This document shows, piece after piece, positions 16,420 through 26,132 of a stretch of DNA of 64,000 bases. This DNA is from Candidatus Nanopelagicaceae bacterium (GTDB taxonomy: Bacteria; Actinomycetota; Actinomycetes; Nanopelagicales; Nanopelagicaceae): contig VEQF01000004.1 in the NCBI GenBank assembly GCA_018883365.1, forward strand, positions 34,167 through 98,166, given 5' to 3'. Position 1 is the first letter of the stretch. Each line of letters opens with the position of its first letter. Under the pieces are notes generated by a model, which worked only from the letters and a program-made list of their open reading frames with translations, made no database searches and was not told where the DNA came from. The position numbers and the translations under genes were made by a program.

Positions 16420-18978
16420 ATGAAGGCGAAGCTATTACTTCTTGATGGTCATTCTTTGGCTTATCGTGCCTTCTATGCCCTTCCGGTAGATAACTTCGCA
16501 ACCTCCACTGGACAACATACAAACGCTGTCTACGGGTTTGCTTCGATGATTATCAACTTGATTCGAGATGAAAAACCAACACATATCGCAACCGCATTTG
16601 ATGTTTCTAGGAAGACTTTTAGAACTGAGAAATTTCCCGAATACAAGGCCAATAGAGCCTCAACGCCCGATGAGTTCAGATCACAAATTTCTTATATAAA
16701 TGAACTTTTGGATGCGTTCAAAATCCCTCATTTTGAGTTAGAGGGATTTGAAGCGGACGACATCATTGCGACCTTTGTAGATCGTTTTGGTTCCGAGGCG
16801 CAAATTCTCATCTGCACAGGGGATCGTGATTCATTTCAATTAGTGAATGACAACGTGACGGTTTTGTACCCCAAGAAGGGGGTTACCGAATTAGCTCGCA
16901 TGACTCCGGACGCAGTGCAAGAAAAATATGGCCTTACTCCGGAGCAATATCCAGATTTTGCAGCGTTGCGTGGCGATCCAAGTGACAACCTGCCCTCCAT
17001 TCCAGGGGTAGGAGAGAAGACCGCCGCCAAGTGGATCCAGGAATACGGTTCACTTAAATCGCTAATTGCTCGAGTAGATGAAGTTCCCGGCAAGGCTGGA
17101 GCAGCACTGCGTGATGCATTGGCATCGGTAATTACGAATCGCGAGTTAACGCAGTTAAGACATGATCTGCCGTTAGAAATTGCCTTCAAAGATTTAGCTT
17201 GGAATGGAATAGATAAATCACATTTGAATCAATTGTTCGACAAGCTAGAGATAAAGGCGCTAAAGGAGAGAGTCAAAGTACTTTCACCCGAAGGAGAATC
17301 AGAAACGGTAGTCAAGGAAAAAACCGTAAAGGTTGTCGAATTAAGCGCTAAAGAGTTTGAGAAACAACTGGCTCAATCAACTGGATTAATCTCATTGGTT
17401 ATAGCTGAAGAACATGTTGCAGCTAGTTTTAAGGCGGGCGAAGTTGCGACAACCATCCTTGCGGAAGTTGCGCAAAGCGTTTTTGGATTTGAGAGATTCA
17501 TTGTTCATGGTGCCAAACCTTTAATTAGTAGAAAGTTCCTTTCCCAAGTAGCTGTCGATACCGAGGTTGCGGCCTATCTTTTGAATCCAGGAGCGAGAGA
17601 TCTTGAAATAGAGGATGTACTTCGCAGATATTTGGGTGTTGAAATAGAGGTTAAAAACGAAGACTTGTTTAGTGCAAATTGGAACCCGGAAGCCGCTGCT
17701 TACTTGGTTGAGCTATGGCAAGTGTTGGAGGGGGAGCTGGAACGCCACAATGCGCTCAAGCTTTATCGAGACATTGAACTGCCAACGATGCTGGCGCTAT
17801 CTGAGATGGAAAGTGTTGGAATCGGGATTGACGAATCAGCGCTCAAAAAATTGCATAGTTTCTTTGAATCCGAAGAGAAAGCATCGATAAACAACGCCTA
17901 TAAATCCGTGGGGCATGAGTTCAATGTTGCTTCACCAAAGCAGCTGCAAACCGTTTTATTTGAGGAGCTGAATCTTCCAAAGACTAAGAGAATAAAAACT
18001 GGCTTCAGCACTGATGCTGAGTCCTTAGAGTGGCTTTTTGCTACCACCAAACATCCAGTTCTAGAGTCTTTGCTGCGGGTCAGAGAAGTTAGCAAGTTGC
18101 GGACCACGGTAGAGGGACTGCTCTCCGCGATTGGAAATGACGGGCGAATCCACACAACTTTCCAGCAAACGACTACTGCTACGGGTCGACTTTCCTCAAC
18201 CGAGCCAAATTTACAAAACATTCCGATCAGGACAGATGAAGGAAGAAAGATTAGGGATTGTTTTGTTGCCAAAGCACCATATGTCGATCTTCTAACTGCA
18301 GATTACAGTCAGATTGAAATGCGCATCATGGCCCATCTCTCTGATGACAAGGAGTTAATTCAGGCCTTTAAATCTGGAGAAGATTTGCATTCAACAGTTG
18401 CTTCGCAGGTATTTGATGTAAAAGTTTCTGAGGTTGATGCAGAAATGCGTCGCACAATTAAGGCAATGTCTTACGGCTTAGCCTATGGATTATCTTCCTA
18501 CGGCTTGGCGCAGCAATTAGATATTTCTCCAACTGATGCAAGCGCCTTGATGGCTAAATACTTTGAGCGTTTTGGTGGTATCCAGGATTATTTAAAGCAG
18601 GTAGTTGTGATTGCTCGCGCTCAGGGATACACCGAGACCATCTTGGGTCGAAGGAGATATCTGCCAGATTTAAATCACGAGAATCGCCAACGTAGAGAAG
18701 TGGCAGAGCGGATGGCTTTAAATGCCCCAATTCAAGGATCCGCTGCAGACATAATTAAAGTCGCGATGCTAAATGTAGACAGAGCCATCAAATCAGCAAA
18801 AATGAAATCCAGACTGCTTTTGCAGGTCCATGATGAATTGATATTTGAAATTGCCGATGGAGAACATAAAGAGATGGAAGCACTTGTCCGCAGGGAGATG
18901 GGAAATGCCTATCCACTCAAAGCTCCACTTGATGTCAATGTTGGGTTCGGGAAAAGCTGGGATTTAGCCGCTCATTAG
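16420..18978 (+). CDS. polA: DNA polymerase I
   Basis: Repair and Okazaki-fragment polymerase, 852 residues. Domains: 5' nuclease (about 1-290; LDGHSLAYRAFYALP, GFEADDIIAT and TGDRDSFQLV acidic clusters), a degenerate 3'-5' exonuclease-like region (about 300-470) in which the catalytic Asp/Glu motif is not visible, and the family A polymerase domain. Polymerase motif A DYSQIEMRIMAH starts at about residue 628, motif B is RRTIKAMSYGLAYG and motif C is VHDELIFE. Lack of proofreading residues is common in actinobacterial Pol I. It precedes rpsA and coaE in conserved order. Confidence 0.97.
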   Translation: MKAKLLLLDGHSLAYRAFYALPVDNFATSTGQHTNAVYGFASMIINLIRDEKPTHIATAFDVSRKTFRTEKFPEYKANRASTPDEFRSQISYINELLDAFKIPHFELEGFEADDIIATFVDRFGSEAQILICTGDRDSFQLVNDNVTVLYPKKGVTELARMTPDAVQEKYGLTPEQYPDFAALRGDPSDNLPSIPGVGEKTAAKWIQEYGSLKSLIARVDEVPGKAGAALRDALASVITNRELTQLRHDLPLEIAFKDLAWNGIDKSHLNQLFDKLEIKALKERVKVLSPEGESETVVKEKTVKVVELSAKEFEKQLAQSTGLISLVIAEEHVAASFKAGEVATTILAEVAQSVFGFERFIVHGAKPLISRKFLSQVAVDTEVAAYLLNPGARDLEIEDVLRRYLGVEIEVKNEDLFSANWNPEAAAYLVELWQVLEGELERHNALKLYRDIELPTMLALSEMESVGIGIDESALKKLHSFFESEEKASINNAYKSVGHEFNVASPKQLQTVLFEELNLPKTKRIKTGFSTDAESLEWLFATTKHPVLESLLRVREVSKLRTTVEGLLSAIGNDGRIHTTFQQTTTATGRLSSTEPNLQNIPIRTDEGRKIRDCFVAKAPYVDLLTADYSQIEMRIMAHLSDDKELIQAFKSGEDLHSTVASQVFDVKVSEVDAEMRRTIKAMSYGLAYGLSSYGLAQQLDISPTDASALMAKYFERFGGIQDYLKQVVVIARAQGYTETILGRRRYLPDLNHENRQRREVAERMALNAPIQGSAADIIKVAMLNVDRAIKSAKMKSRLLLQVHDELIFEIADGEHKEMEALVRREMGNAYPLKAPLDVNVGFGKSWDLAAH

Positions 18979-19018
18979 TCGCGCTGTCAGTCAGAGTCGC
19001 GGATGGCAGAACCCCAAA

Positions 19019-19186
19019 TTGACCCGATAGCTCCCAAGTAAGTAGCCTTACGCTCCGCGCTTGAGAAGCTTGTAGTTCCTCAGACCTAGCAGGAGTTGCC
19101 CAATTCGGTCGGCTGGTAAATCCAGATGATTGTTTCGGAGTCAGTGCTTGAGCGTTACCTACTAGACCATTTCCCCACGGAGTATC
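19019..19186 (+). promoter_or_regulatory. rpsA promoter and long 5' leader
   Basis: The 208-base polA-rpsA gap holds a promoter candidate TTGACC (19019-19024), 18 bases, TAGCCT (19043-19048). That would give a leader of about 130 bases. A 7-bp stem AGTTCCT/AGGAGTT (19074-19080 with 19091-19097, two wobble pairs) falls in it. GGAG lies six bases before the TTG start of rpsA. S1 genes in other bacteria are autoregulated through their leaders, but no known element was recognised here. Confidence 0.45.
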
Positions 19187-20530
19187 TTGTCAACTCAAAT
19201 TTCACTAAACGATATTGGATCAGCAGAAGATTTTCTCGCCGCAATTGAAGGCACAATCAAAAACTTTAACGATGGAGATTTAGTATCTGGCGTCGTTGTC
19301 CAGGTTGATCGCGATGAAGTCCTTCTTGATATTGGCTACAAAACAGAAGGTGTAATTCCATCCCGCGAACTCTCTATCCGTCACGACCTTGATCCAAGCG
19401 AATTGGTAAAAGTTGGCGACCGAGTTGAGGCTCTTGTTCTTCAGAAAGAAGATAAAGAAGGAAGATTGATTCTTTCCAAGAAGCGCGCTCAGTATGAAAA
19501 GGCATGGGGCGAAATCGAAGGAAAGAAAGAGCGCGACGAAGTAGTCGTTGGAACCGTAATTGAAGTTGTTAAAGGTGGTCTGATTGTTGATATCGGACTT
19601 CGAGGATTCTTGCCAGCATCATTGGTTGAAATGCGTCGCGTTCGCGATCTTTCTCCATACATCGGCAAGCAGGTCGAAGCTCGAATCATCGAACTTGATA
19701 AGAACCGCAACAACGTTGTTCTTTCCCGCCGTGCATACCTTGAGCAAACTCAATCCGAATCACGCACCACATTCCTAAATCAGCTACAAAAGGGTCAGGT
19801 TCGTACCGGAGTTGTTTCCTCAATTGTTAACTTTGGTGCGTTCGTAGATCTTGGTGGAGTAGATGGACTAGTTCACGTCTCCGAGCTATCTTGGAAGCAC
19901 ATCGATCATCCAGGTGAAGTTGTCGCTGTTGGCGATGAAGTTACCGTGGAGGTCTTGGAAGTTGATTTTGAGCGCGAGCGCGTTTCACTTTCACTAAAGG
20001 CAACCCAAGAAGATCCATGGCAGGCATTTGCTCGCACCCACACCATTAATCAGGTGGTACCGGGCGAAGTAACCAAGCTTGTGCCATTTGGTGCATTTAT
20101 CCGCGTATTTGATGGCATTGAAGGCCTAGTTCACATCTCTGAATTAGCTGAACGCCATGTTGAAATTCCAGAGCAGGTTGTGCAGGTTGGCGACCAGCTA
20201 TTTGTGAAAATTATTGATATCGATCTAGAGCGCCGTCGCATCTCTCTTTCATTGAAGCAAGCTAATGAAGGACATGATGTCGAGGTGGAGGCTTTTGATC
20301 CAACTCAATATGGAATGCCAGCTCGTTACGACGAGAACGGAAACTTCATTTATCCAGAAGGTTTCGATCCAGAAACTCAAGAGTGGAAGCCTGGCTTTGA
20401 AGCGCAACGCGAAGAGTGGGAGCGTCAATACGCTGAAGCCCAAGCTCGCTTCATGGCACACAAAAAGCAAAAGGCTGAGGCGCAAGCCGCAGATGCTGCT
20501 GCAGCTGCTACCACCCCTGAAGCTGAATAG
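19187..20530 (+). CDS. rpsA: 30S ribosomal protein S1
   Basis: RNA-binding protein that helps recruit mRNA to the 30S subunit. 447 residues with four S1 domains at about 30-100, 116-182, 202-272 and 288-358, the actinobacterial number, not the six of E. coli. Repeated VNFGAFVDLGGVDGLVHVSE-type motifs are clear. The C-terminus is acidic and Ala/Glu-rich. The start is TTG, supported by GGAG at 19180-19183. Because leaderless initiation is predicted for many neighbours, S1 is of functional interest: leaderless mRNAs generally need it less. A strong terminator follows. Confidence 0.96.
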   Translation: MSTQISLNDIGSAEDFLAAIEGTIKNFNDGDLVSGVVVQVDRDEVLLDIGYKTEGVIPSRELSIRHDLDPSELVKVGDRVEALVLQKEDKEGRLILSKKRAQYEKAWGEIEGKKERDEVVVGTVIEVVKGGLIVDIGLRGFLPASLVEMRRVRDLSPYIGKQVEARIIELDKNRNNVVLSRRAYLEQTQSESRTTFLNQLQKGQVRTGVVSSIVNFGAFVDLGGVDGLVHVSELSWKHIDHPGEVVAVGDEVTVEVLEVDFERERVSLSLKATQEDPWQAFARTHTINQVVPGEVTKLVPFGAFIRVFDGIEGLVHISELAERHVEIPEQVVQVGDQLFVKIIDIDLERRRISLSLKQANEGHDVEVEAFDPTQYGMPARYDENGNFIYPEGFDPETQEWKPGFEAQREEWERQYAEAQARFMAHKKQKAEAQAADAAAAATTPEAE

Positions 20531-20548
20531 TTTCAAGAAAACAAAATT

Positions 20549-20586
20549 CTGGGCCTCGATTGATTCGGGGCCCAGTTTTATTTTTG
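20549..20586 (+). terminator. Intrinsic terminator after rpsA
   Basis: An 11-bp stem (20549-20559 with 20565-20575, one wobble) around TTGAT is followed by TTTTATTTTTG. It is the cleanest rho-independent terminator in the window and ends just 5 bases before the coaE -10. Confidence 0.92.
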
Positions 20587-20590
20587 TAGG

Positions 20591-20603
20591 TAGGCTTTAA
20601 GGC
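20591..20603 (+). promoter_or_regulatory. Putative leaderless -10 of coaE
   Basis: TAGGCT at 20591-20596 is followed by 7 bases and the GTG start of coaE. It comes right after the rpsA terminator, so coaE-uvrB must have its own promoter here. No Shine-Dalgarno sequence is seen. Confidence 0.55.
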
Positions 20604-21212
20604 GTGCTTAGAGTTGGATTGACCGGCGGAATTGGCTCCGGCAAGAGTTCAGTTGGCGAGATTCTTCAGGAGCTCGGAGCTGTCGTAATTGATTCAGATG
20701 ATCTAGCTAAATCAGTTATCGAACGAGGAACTGATGGTTTTGAACAGGTAATTGCAGCCTTTGGCGATGAGATTTTGTCTTCCGGCGAGATAGATAGATC
20801 GAAGCTGGCGGCACAGGTATTTAATGATGAAGCAAAACGAAGAAAATTGGAATCAATAATCCATCCCTTGGTTAGAAAAGCAGCCGAGGAGCAATCAAAA
20901 AACCTTCCCGATGATGCAATTGTGGTTAATGAGATTCCACTGCTATTTGAAACAAATGGTGCCAGCCGTTTTGATTTCGTAATCTCAGTTAGTACCAAAG
21001 ATGAGCTTCGAGTGGCTCGACTCAAACAGCGCGGAATGAAAGATTATGAAATAGCGCAACGGATAGCCGCGCAGGCAACTGACCAGCAGCGGGCGAGCAT
21101 TTCTAACGCCGTTATTGAAAACAATGGTTCGATAGATGCTTTGGCCGCGCGGGTGCAGAAGGTTTGGGACGAGCAGTTAATTCCAAAATTAACAGACCAG
21201 GCGGTTAAGTGA
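20604..21212 (+). CDS. coaE: Dephospho-CoA kinase
   Basis: Phosphorylates the ribose 3' hydroxyl of dephospho-CoA, the last step of coenzyme A synthesis. The 202 residues begin with the P-loop [14 protein letters not shown] (about 5-18), then [13 protein letters not shown] with the conserved Asp pair, IIHPLVRKA and EIPLLFETN. Mycobacterial CoaE carries an extra C-terminal UPF0157 domain; that is absent, giving the short, common form. The start is GTG with a leaderless-type promoter. The TGA overlaps the uvrB ATG (TGATG). Confidence 0.95.
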   Translation: MLRVGLTGGIGSGKSSVGEILQELGAVVIDSDDLAKSVIERGTDGFEQVIAAFGDEILSSGEIDRSKLAAQVFNDEAKRRKLESIIHPLVRKAAEEQSKNLPDDAIVVNEIPLLFETNGASRFDFVISVSTKDELRVARLKQRGMKDYEIAQRIAAQATDQQRASISNAVIENNGSIDALAARVQKVWDEQLIPKLTDQAVK

Positions 21213-23293
21213 TGGTAAGAGCGGTAACCGCTACACCTAGGGCTGATAAACCTTTTGAGGTAATTAGTGATTTCAAACCAGCGGGTGATCAACCTGAGGC
21301 CATCAGGCAGTTAACAGAGCGGGTTAATCGAGGCGAAAAAGATATTGTCCTACTCGGTGCAACTGGAACTGGAAAATCTGCGACCACTGCCTGGTTAATT
21401 GAGCAAGTACAACGACCAACTTTGGTACTGGCGCCGAATAAAACCCTAGCTGCCCAATTAGCAAATGAGTTTCGTGAACTTCTACCTAACAACGCGGTTG
21501 AGTACTTCGTTTCGTACTATGACTATTACCAACCAGAGGCTTATGTTCCACAGACCGATACCTTTATCGAAAAAGATTCATCGGTTAACTCCGAGGTCGA
21601 ACGTTTGCGTTATTCCGCTACTTATTCGCTTTTAACTCGCCGTGATGTTGTCGTAGTAGCTACGGTGTCTTGCATTTATGGACTCGGAACACCGCAGGAA
21701 TACATAGATCGCATGATTCATATTTCGGTCGGGGACAGCATTGATCGAAATGTGCTTTTGCGTCGGTTCGTAGATATTCAATATAAGAGAAATGACATGG
21801 CTTTCGAGCGCGGAACTTTCCGGGTTCGGGGCGATACCGTTGAAATTATTCCGGTCTACGAAGAGCTAGCTATCCGGATAGAGATGTTTGGCGATGAGAT
21901 TGAAAGATTGACCACTCTTCATCCCTTAACTGGAGAGATAGTAAGTGACGTAAAAGAGGTATTCATCTTTCCAGCCACCCACTACTCAGCTGGACCTGAG
22001 ACTATGAAGCGAGCTATAGCTGACATTGAAAGCGAGTTAGCAGTTCGACTCCAAGAATTAGAGAGACAAAACAAACTTTTAGAGGCCCAACGCCTGCGCA
22101 TGAGAACCACCTTTGATATTGAGATGATGCTTCAGCTCGGCTTTTGCTCTGGTATTGAAAATTACTCCAGGCACATAGATGGTCGTGCTCAAGGATCTCC
22201 ACCTAACTGCTTATTGGATTATTTTCCGGAGGATTTTCTCTGCGTGATTGATGAATCACACATCACGGTTCCACAGATTGGCGCCATGTTTGAAGGAGAT
22301 GCTTCGCGCAAGCGGACCTTAGTCGAACACGGCTTTAGATTGCCAAGTGCACTTGATAACCGACCACTCACTTTCAAAGAGTTCTTGGAGCGAACTCCAC
22401 AGAAGGTTTATCTCTCAGCTACTCCGGGCCCCTACGAAATGGAAAAGAGCGGCGGAGAGTTTGTAGAACAAGTTATCAGGCCGACCGGATTGGTTGATCC
22501 GAAAATTGTGCTTAAGCCAATTAAGAATCAGATCGATGATTTGATGAATGAAATTAGAATCCGGGCCGAGAAGAATGAACGAGTTTTAGTCACAACACTC
22601 ACAAAGAAAATGGCAGAGGATTTAACAGATTTCTTTACCGATGCCGGAATAAGAGTTAGATATCTGCACTCTGAGGTAGATACGCTGCGCCGAGTCGAGT
22701 TACTTAGGGAGCTGAGACTAGGTGAATATGATGTTTTGATTGGTATCAATTTGCTTCGCGAAGGTCTCGATTTACCAGAGGTATCTTTAGTGGCAATTTT
22801 GGATGCGGACAAGGAAGGCTTCTTGCGCTCGACCCGTTCATTGATTCAGACCATTGGACGCGCAGCACGAAATGTTTCCGGTGAAGTGCATATGTACGCC
22901 GACAATTTGACCGATTCAATGACTCGAGCTATTGATGAAACCAATAGACGACGAGCAAAACAAATTGCTTATAACCAGGCGAATGGAATTGACCCACAAC
23001 CCTTGCGGAAGAAAATCGCAGATATCACCGATCTGATTGCTGAGGAAAGTGATGACACCGACACATTACTGGCTGGCAAGAAGCGCCGTGCTGCTACGGA
23101 AACCCCTGTTGGAGTGCATGCAAAATCACTTGTCGCTTTGCCTCGCGCTGAGCTACTAGGGCTAATAGAGTCGCTTTCTGAACAGATGAGAAATGCTGCC
23201 GCAGAACTTCAATTTGAATTGGCGGCCAGATTAAGAGATGAGATCAAAGAGTTGAAGCGCGAGTTACGAGCTATGGAAGAGGCGGGTATCTGA
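21212..23293 (+). CDS. uvrB: Excinuclease ABC subunit B
   Basis: Damage-verifying helicase-like subunit of nucleotide excision repair. From ATG 21212 it has 693 residues; a GTG three bases earlier is also possible. Walker [14 protein letters not shown] lies near residue 50, the beta-hairpin region [16 protein letters not shown] near 90-105, and the Walker B DESH near 346. Helicase motifs [14 protein letters not shown] and QTIGRAARN follow, with the UVR motif at the C-terminus that binds UvrC. It overlaps coaE and uvrA by one base each, so uvrB and uvrA are co-translated. Confidence 0.98.
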   Translation: MVRAVTATPRADKPFEVISDFKPAGDQPEAIRQLTERVNRGEKDIVLLGATGTGKSATTAWLIEQVQRPTLVLAPNKTLAAQLANEFRELLPNNAVEYFVSYYDYYQPEAYVPQTDTFIEKDSSVNSEVERLRYSATYSLLTRRDVVVVATVSCIYGLGTPQEYIDRMIHISVGDSIDRNVLLRRFVDIQYKRNDMAFERGTFRVRGDTVEIIPVYEELAIRIEMFGDEIERLTTLHPLTGEIVSDVKEVFIFPATHYSAGPETMKRAIADIESELAVRLQELERQNKLLEAQRLRMRTTFDIEMMLQLGFCSGIENYSRHIDGRAQGSPPNCLLDYFPEDFLCVIDESHITVPQIGAMFEGDASRKRTLVEHGFRLPSALDNRPLTFKEFLERTPQKVYLSATPGPYEMEKSGGEFVEQVIRPTGLVDPKIVLKPIKNQIDDLMNEIRIRAEKNERVLVTTLTKKMAEDLTDFFTDAGIRVRYLHSEVDTLRRVELLRELRLGEYDVLIGINLLREGLDLPEVSLVAILDADKEGFLRSTRSLIQTIGRAARNVSGEVHMYADNLTDSMTRAIDETNRRRAKQIAYNQANGIDPQPLRKKIADITDLIAEESDDTDTLLAGKKRRAATETPVGVHAKSLVALPRAELLGLIESLSEQMRNAAAELQFELAARLRDEIKELKRELRAMEEAGI

Positions 23294-26130
23294 TGAGTGC
23301 AGATCGCTTAATTGTCCGTGGTGCCCGCGAACACAATTTGAAGAATGTTTCTCTAGATTTGCCGCGAAACGCGATGATTGTGTTTACGGGGTTATCTGGA
23401 TCAGGTAAATCATCTTTAGCTTTTGACACCATCTTTGCCGAGGGACAACGCAGATATGTAGAGTCTTTATCCGCTTACGCCCGACAATTCTTGGGTCAGA
23501 TGGATAAGCCAGATGTTGATTTCATTGAAGGTTTATCACCTGCTGTATCAATCGATCAAAAGTCTACTAACCGAAATCCGAGATCCACGGTCGGAACCAT
23601 CACCGAGGTTTATGACTATCTACGCTTGCTCTTTGCCCGCGCCGGAAAGCCACATTGCCCTGAGTGCGGGAAAGCAATTGCAAAACAAACACCACAAAAT
23701 ATCGTCGACCAAATTTTAGAACTTCCTGCAGAAACCAAATTCCAAGTCTTAGCTCCAATGATTAGAGCTCGAAAGGGAGAGTTTGTTGATCTTTTTAAAG
23801 ATCTAATATCTCAGGGGTACTCCAGAGCTAGAGTCGATGGAGTGACAGTTGCTTTAGCTGAGGCTCCAAAGTTGAAGAAGCAGGAAAAGCACACAATTGA
23901 AGTAGTGGTGGATCGTCTAACCGCTAAACCAGATGGAAAGCAGCGGCTAACAGATTCAATTGAGACCGCATTAAAGCTGGCAAATGGTTTGGTGACACTT
24001 GAATTTGTTGATGCCAAAGGAGCTGAAAAAGAGCGCACCTACAGCGAACTACTTGCTTGTCATGATTGCGGTTTGTCGTTCCAGGAAATGGAGCCACGTT
24101 CTTTCTCCTTCAATTCGCCATTTGGAGCTTGCGCGGAATGTACAGGCATTGGTTCAAAGCTTGAAGTTGATGAAGAGCTGGTAATTCCCGATGATTCTTT
24201 ATCTATTGCAGATGGCGCAATCGCGCCATGGTCTGGTGGGCAATCAGCGGATTACTTTTTAAATCTTTTAGTGGCTCTTGCTGCCGATGTTAAGTTCTCA
24301 ATAAATACCCCGTGGATCAAACTTTCTCAGAAGGCAAAAGATGCCATTTTGAATGGGTATGAGTACGAGGTGCATGTTAAGTACAAAAACCGTTATGGAA
24401 GAGTGCGAAATTACTCCACGGGCTTCGAGGGTGTTAAACCATTTATCGAGCGTAGACATGCTGAGACCGATAGTGATTACAGCCGGGAAAAGTATGAAGC
24501 TTTTATGCGTGAGACGCCCTGTCCAGCTTGTAAAGGAAGTCGTCTCAAGCCAGAGGTTTTGGCGGTAACTCTCGGCGGTAAAAACATTGCAGAGATTTGT
24601 GAATTATCAATTGAGGATTGTGCCAAATTCTTAAAAGAGTTGAAGTTGGCATCACGTGAGGCGAAAATCGCGGAACGGGTTATGAAAGAGGTTCATGCCC
24701 GACTCGGCTTTCTTTTAGATGTCGGCTTGGAATACTTAACCTTAGCGAGACCTGCGGCGACGCTTTCTGGCGGTGAAGCTCAACGCATCAGACTTGCAAC
24801 TCAAATCGGCTCAGGATTAGTTGGAGTTCTATACGTGCTTGATGAGCCGAGTATTGGTCTGCACCAACGAGATAACAAACGCTTAATTGAAACTCTTACC
24901 CATCTTCGGGATTTAGGAAACACTTTAATTGTTGTCGAGCATGATGAAGAGACCATTCGTACCGCTGATTGGATTGTAGATATTGGACCGGGTGCTGGAG
25001 AGCATGGGGGAGAGATCGTCGTTTCCGGCGATTACCAAGCATTGTTGGATTCCAAAAAATCAATCACGGGAGCATATATTTCAGGTCGCTCCAAAATTGA
25101 AATTCCAGCGCAGCGACGTGCAATAAATCCAAAGCGCAGCCTGGTTATCAAAGATGCTAAAGAAAACAATTTGAAGAACTTAGATGTCACCATCCCGCTG
25201 GGCGCGTTAGTTGCCGTTACTGGAGTTAGCGGTTCAGGAAAGTCAACGTTGGTTAATGACATTTTGTACTCAGTTTTGGCTAATAAGTTAAATGGAGCGC
25301 GTATTGTCCCCGGTAGACATCGCACCATAACGGGAATCGATCATCTAGATAAGGTCGTACATGTAGATCAATCGCCAATTGGCCGCACACCTCGCTCGAA
25401 TCCAGCAACCTACACTGGAGTATTCGACAAGATTCGTGCGCTCTTTGCCGAAACCAGCGAGGCTAAAGTCCGTGGCTATCAACAAGGCCGATTTTCTTTT
25501 AACGTTAAAGGTGGCCGCTGTGAGAACTGCGCGGGAGATGGAACTATCACCATCGAAATGAACTTCTTGCCTGATGTTTATGTGCCATGCGAAGTTTGCC
25601 ATGGAGCGAGATATAACCGTGAAACTCTCGAGGTTCATTACAAAGGTAAGACCATCGCAGAGGTTTTGGATATGCCGATTGAAAAAGCGGCGGAATTCTT
25701 TGAATCGATTCCAGCCATTCACCGTTACTTGAAAACTTTGTGCGATGTTGGCTTGGGATATGTGAGACTCGGTCAGTCTGCTCCTACTCTCTCTGGCGGT
25801 GAGGCGCAGCGCGTGAAGTTAGCTACTGAATTACAACGCCGTTCAACTGGAAGAACTATTTATGTTTTGGATGAACCAACAACAGGACTTCATTTTGAAG
25901 ATGTAAGAAAGCTTTTGATGGTGTTGCAACGTCTGGTTGATACCGGAAACACAGTAGTAGTCATCGAACATAATTTAGATGTCATCAAGTGTGCAGATTG
26001 GGTACTAGATCTCGGACCAGAGGGCGGGTCCGGCGGAGGAACTTTGGTGGCTGAGGGAACTCCAGAGAGCATTGTTAAAGTTAAGTCGAGTTACACCGGA
26101 AAGTTTCTGGCAGAGATCCTTAAGAAGTAA
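23293..26130 (+). CDS. uvrA: Excinuclease ABC subunit A
   Basis: Damage-sensing ATPase of nucleotide excision repair, 945 residues. Two ABC ATPase modules: Walker [13 protein letters not shown] (about 33-44) and [13 protein letters not shown] (about 643-655), signatures [13 protein letters not shown] and [13 protein letters not shown]. Two zinc-binding regions are visible, CHDCG followed by CAECTG and CENCAGDG followed by CEVCHG. It starts inside the uvrB stop (TGATG), and uvrC begins 2 bases after its stop, giving a full uvrBAC unit in one operon. Confidence 0.98.
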   Translation: MSADRLIVRGAREHNLKNVSLDLPRNAMIVFTGLSGSGKSSLAFDTIFAEGQRRYVESLSAYARQFLGQMDKPDVDFIEGLSPAVSIDQKSTNRNPRSTVGTITEVYDYLRLLFARAGKPHCPECGKAIAKQTPQNIVDQILELPAETKFQVLAPMIRARKGEFVDLFKDLISQGYSRARVDGVTVALAEAPKLKKQEKHTIEVVVDRLTAKPDGKQRLTDSIETALKLANGLVTLEFVDAKGAEKERTYSELLACHDCGLSFQEMEPRSFSFNSPFGACAECTGIGSKLEVDEELVIPDDSLSIADGAIAPWSGGQSADYFLNLLVALAADVKFSINTPWIKLSQKAKDAILNGYEYEVHVKYKNRYGRVRNYSTGFEGVKPFIERRHAETDSDYSREKYEAFMRETPCPACKGSRLKPEVLAVTLGGKNIAEICELSIEDCAKFLKELKLASREAKIAERVMKEVHARLGFLLDVGLEYLTLARPAATLSGGEAQRIRLATQIGSGLVGVLYVLDEPSIGLHQRDNKRLIETLTHLRDLGNTLIVVEHDEETIRTADWIVDIGPGAGEHGGEIVVSGDYQALLDSKKSITGAYISGRSKIEIPAQRRAINPKRSLVIKDAKENNLKNLDVTIPLGALVAVTGVSGSGKSTLVNDILYSVLANKLNGARIVPGRHRTITGIDHLDKVVHVDQSPIGRTPRSNPATYTGVFDKIRALFAETSEAKVRGYQQGRFSFNVKGGRCENCAGDGTITIEMNFLPDVYVPCEVCHGARYNRETLEVHYKGKTIAEVLDMPIEKAAEFFESIPAIHRYLKTLCDVGLGYVRLGQSAPTLSGGEAQRVKLATELQRRSTGRTIYVLDEPTTGLHFEDVRKLLMVLQRLVDTGNTVVVIEHNLDVIKCADWVLDLGPEGGSGGGTLVAEGTPESIVKVKSSYTGKFLAEILKK

Positions 26131-26132
26131 CA

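Noticed and set aside
16420..18978. PolA as a proofreading-deficient oddity
   Set aside because: Loss of the 3'-5' exonuclease residues is usual in actinobacterial and many other DNA polymerase I proteins.
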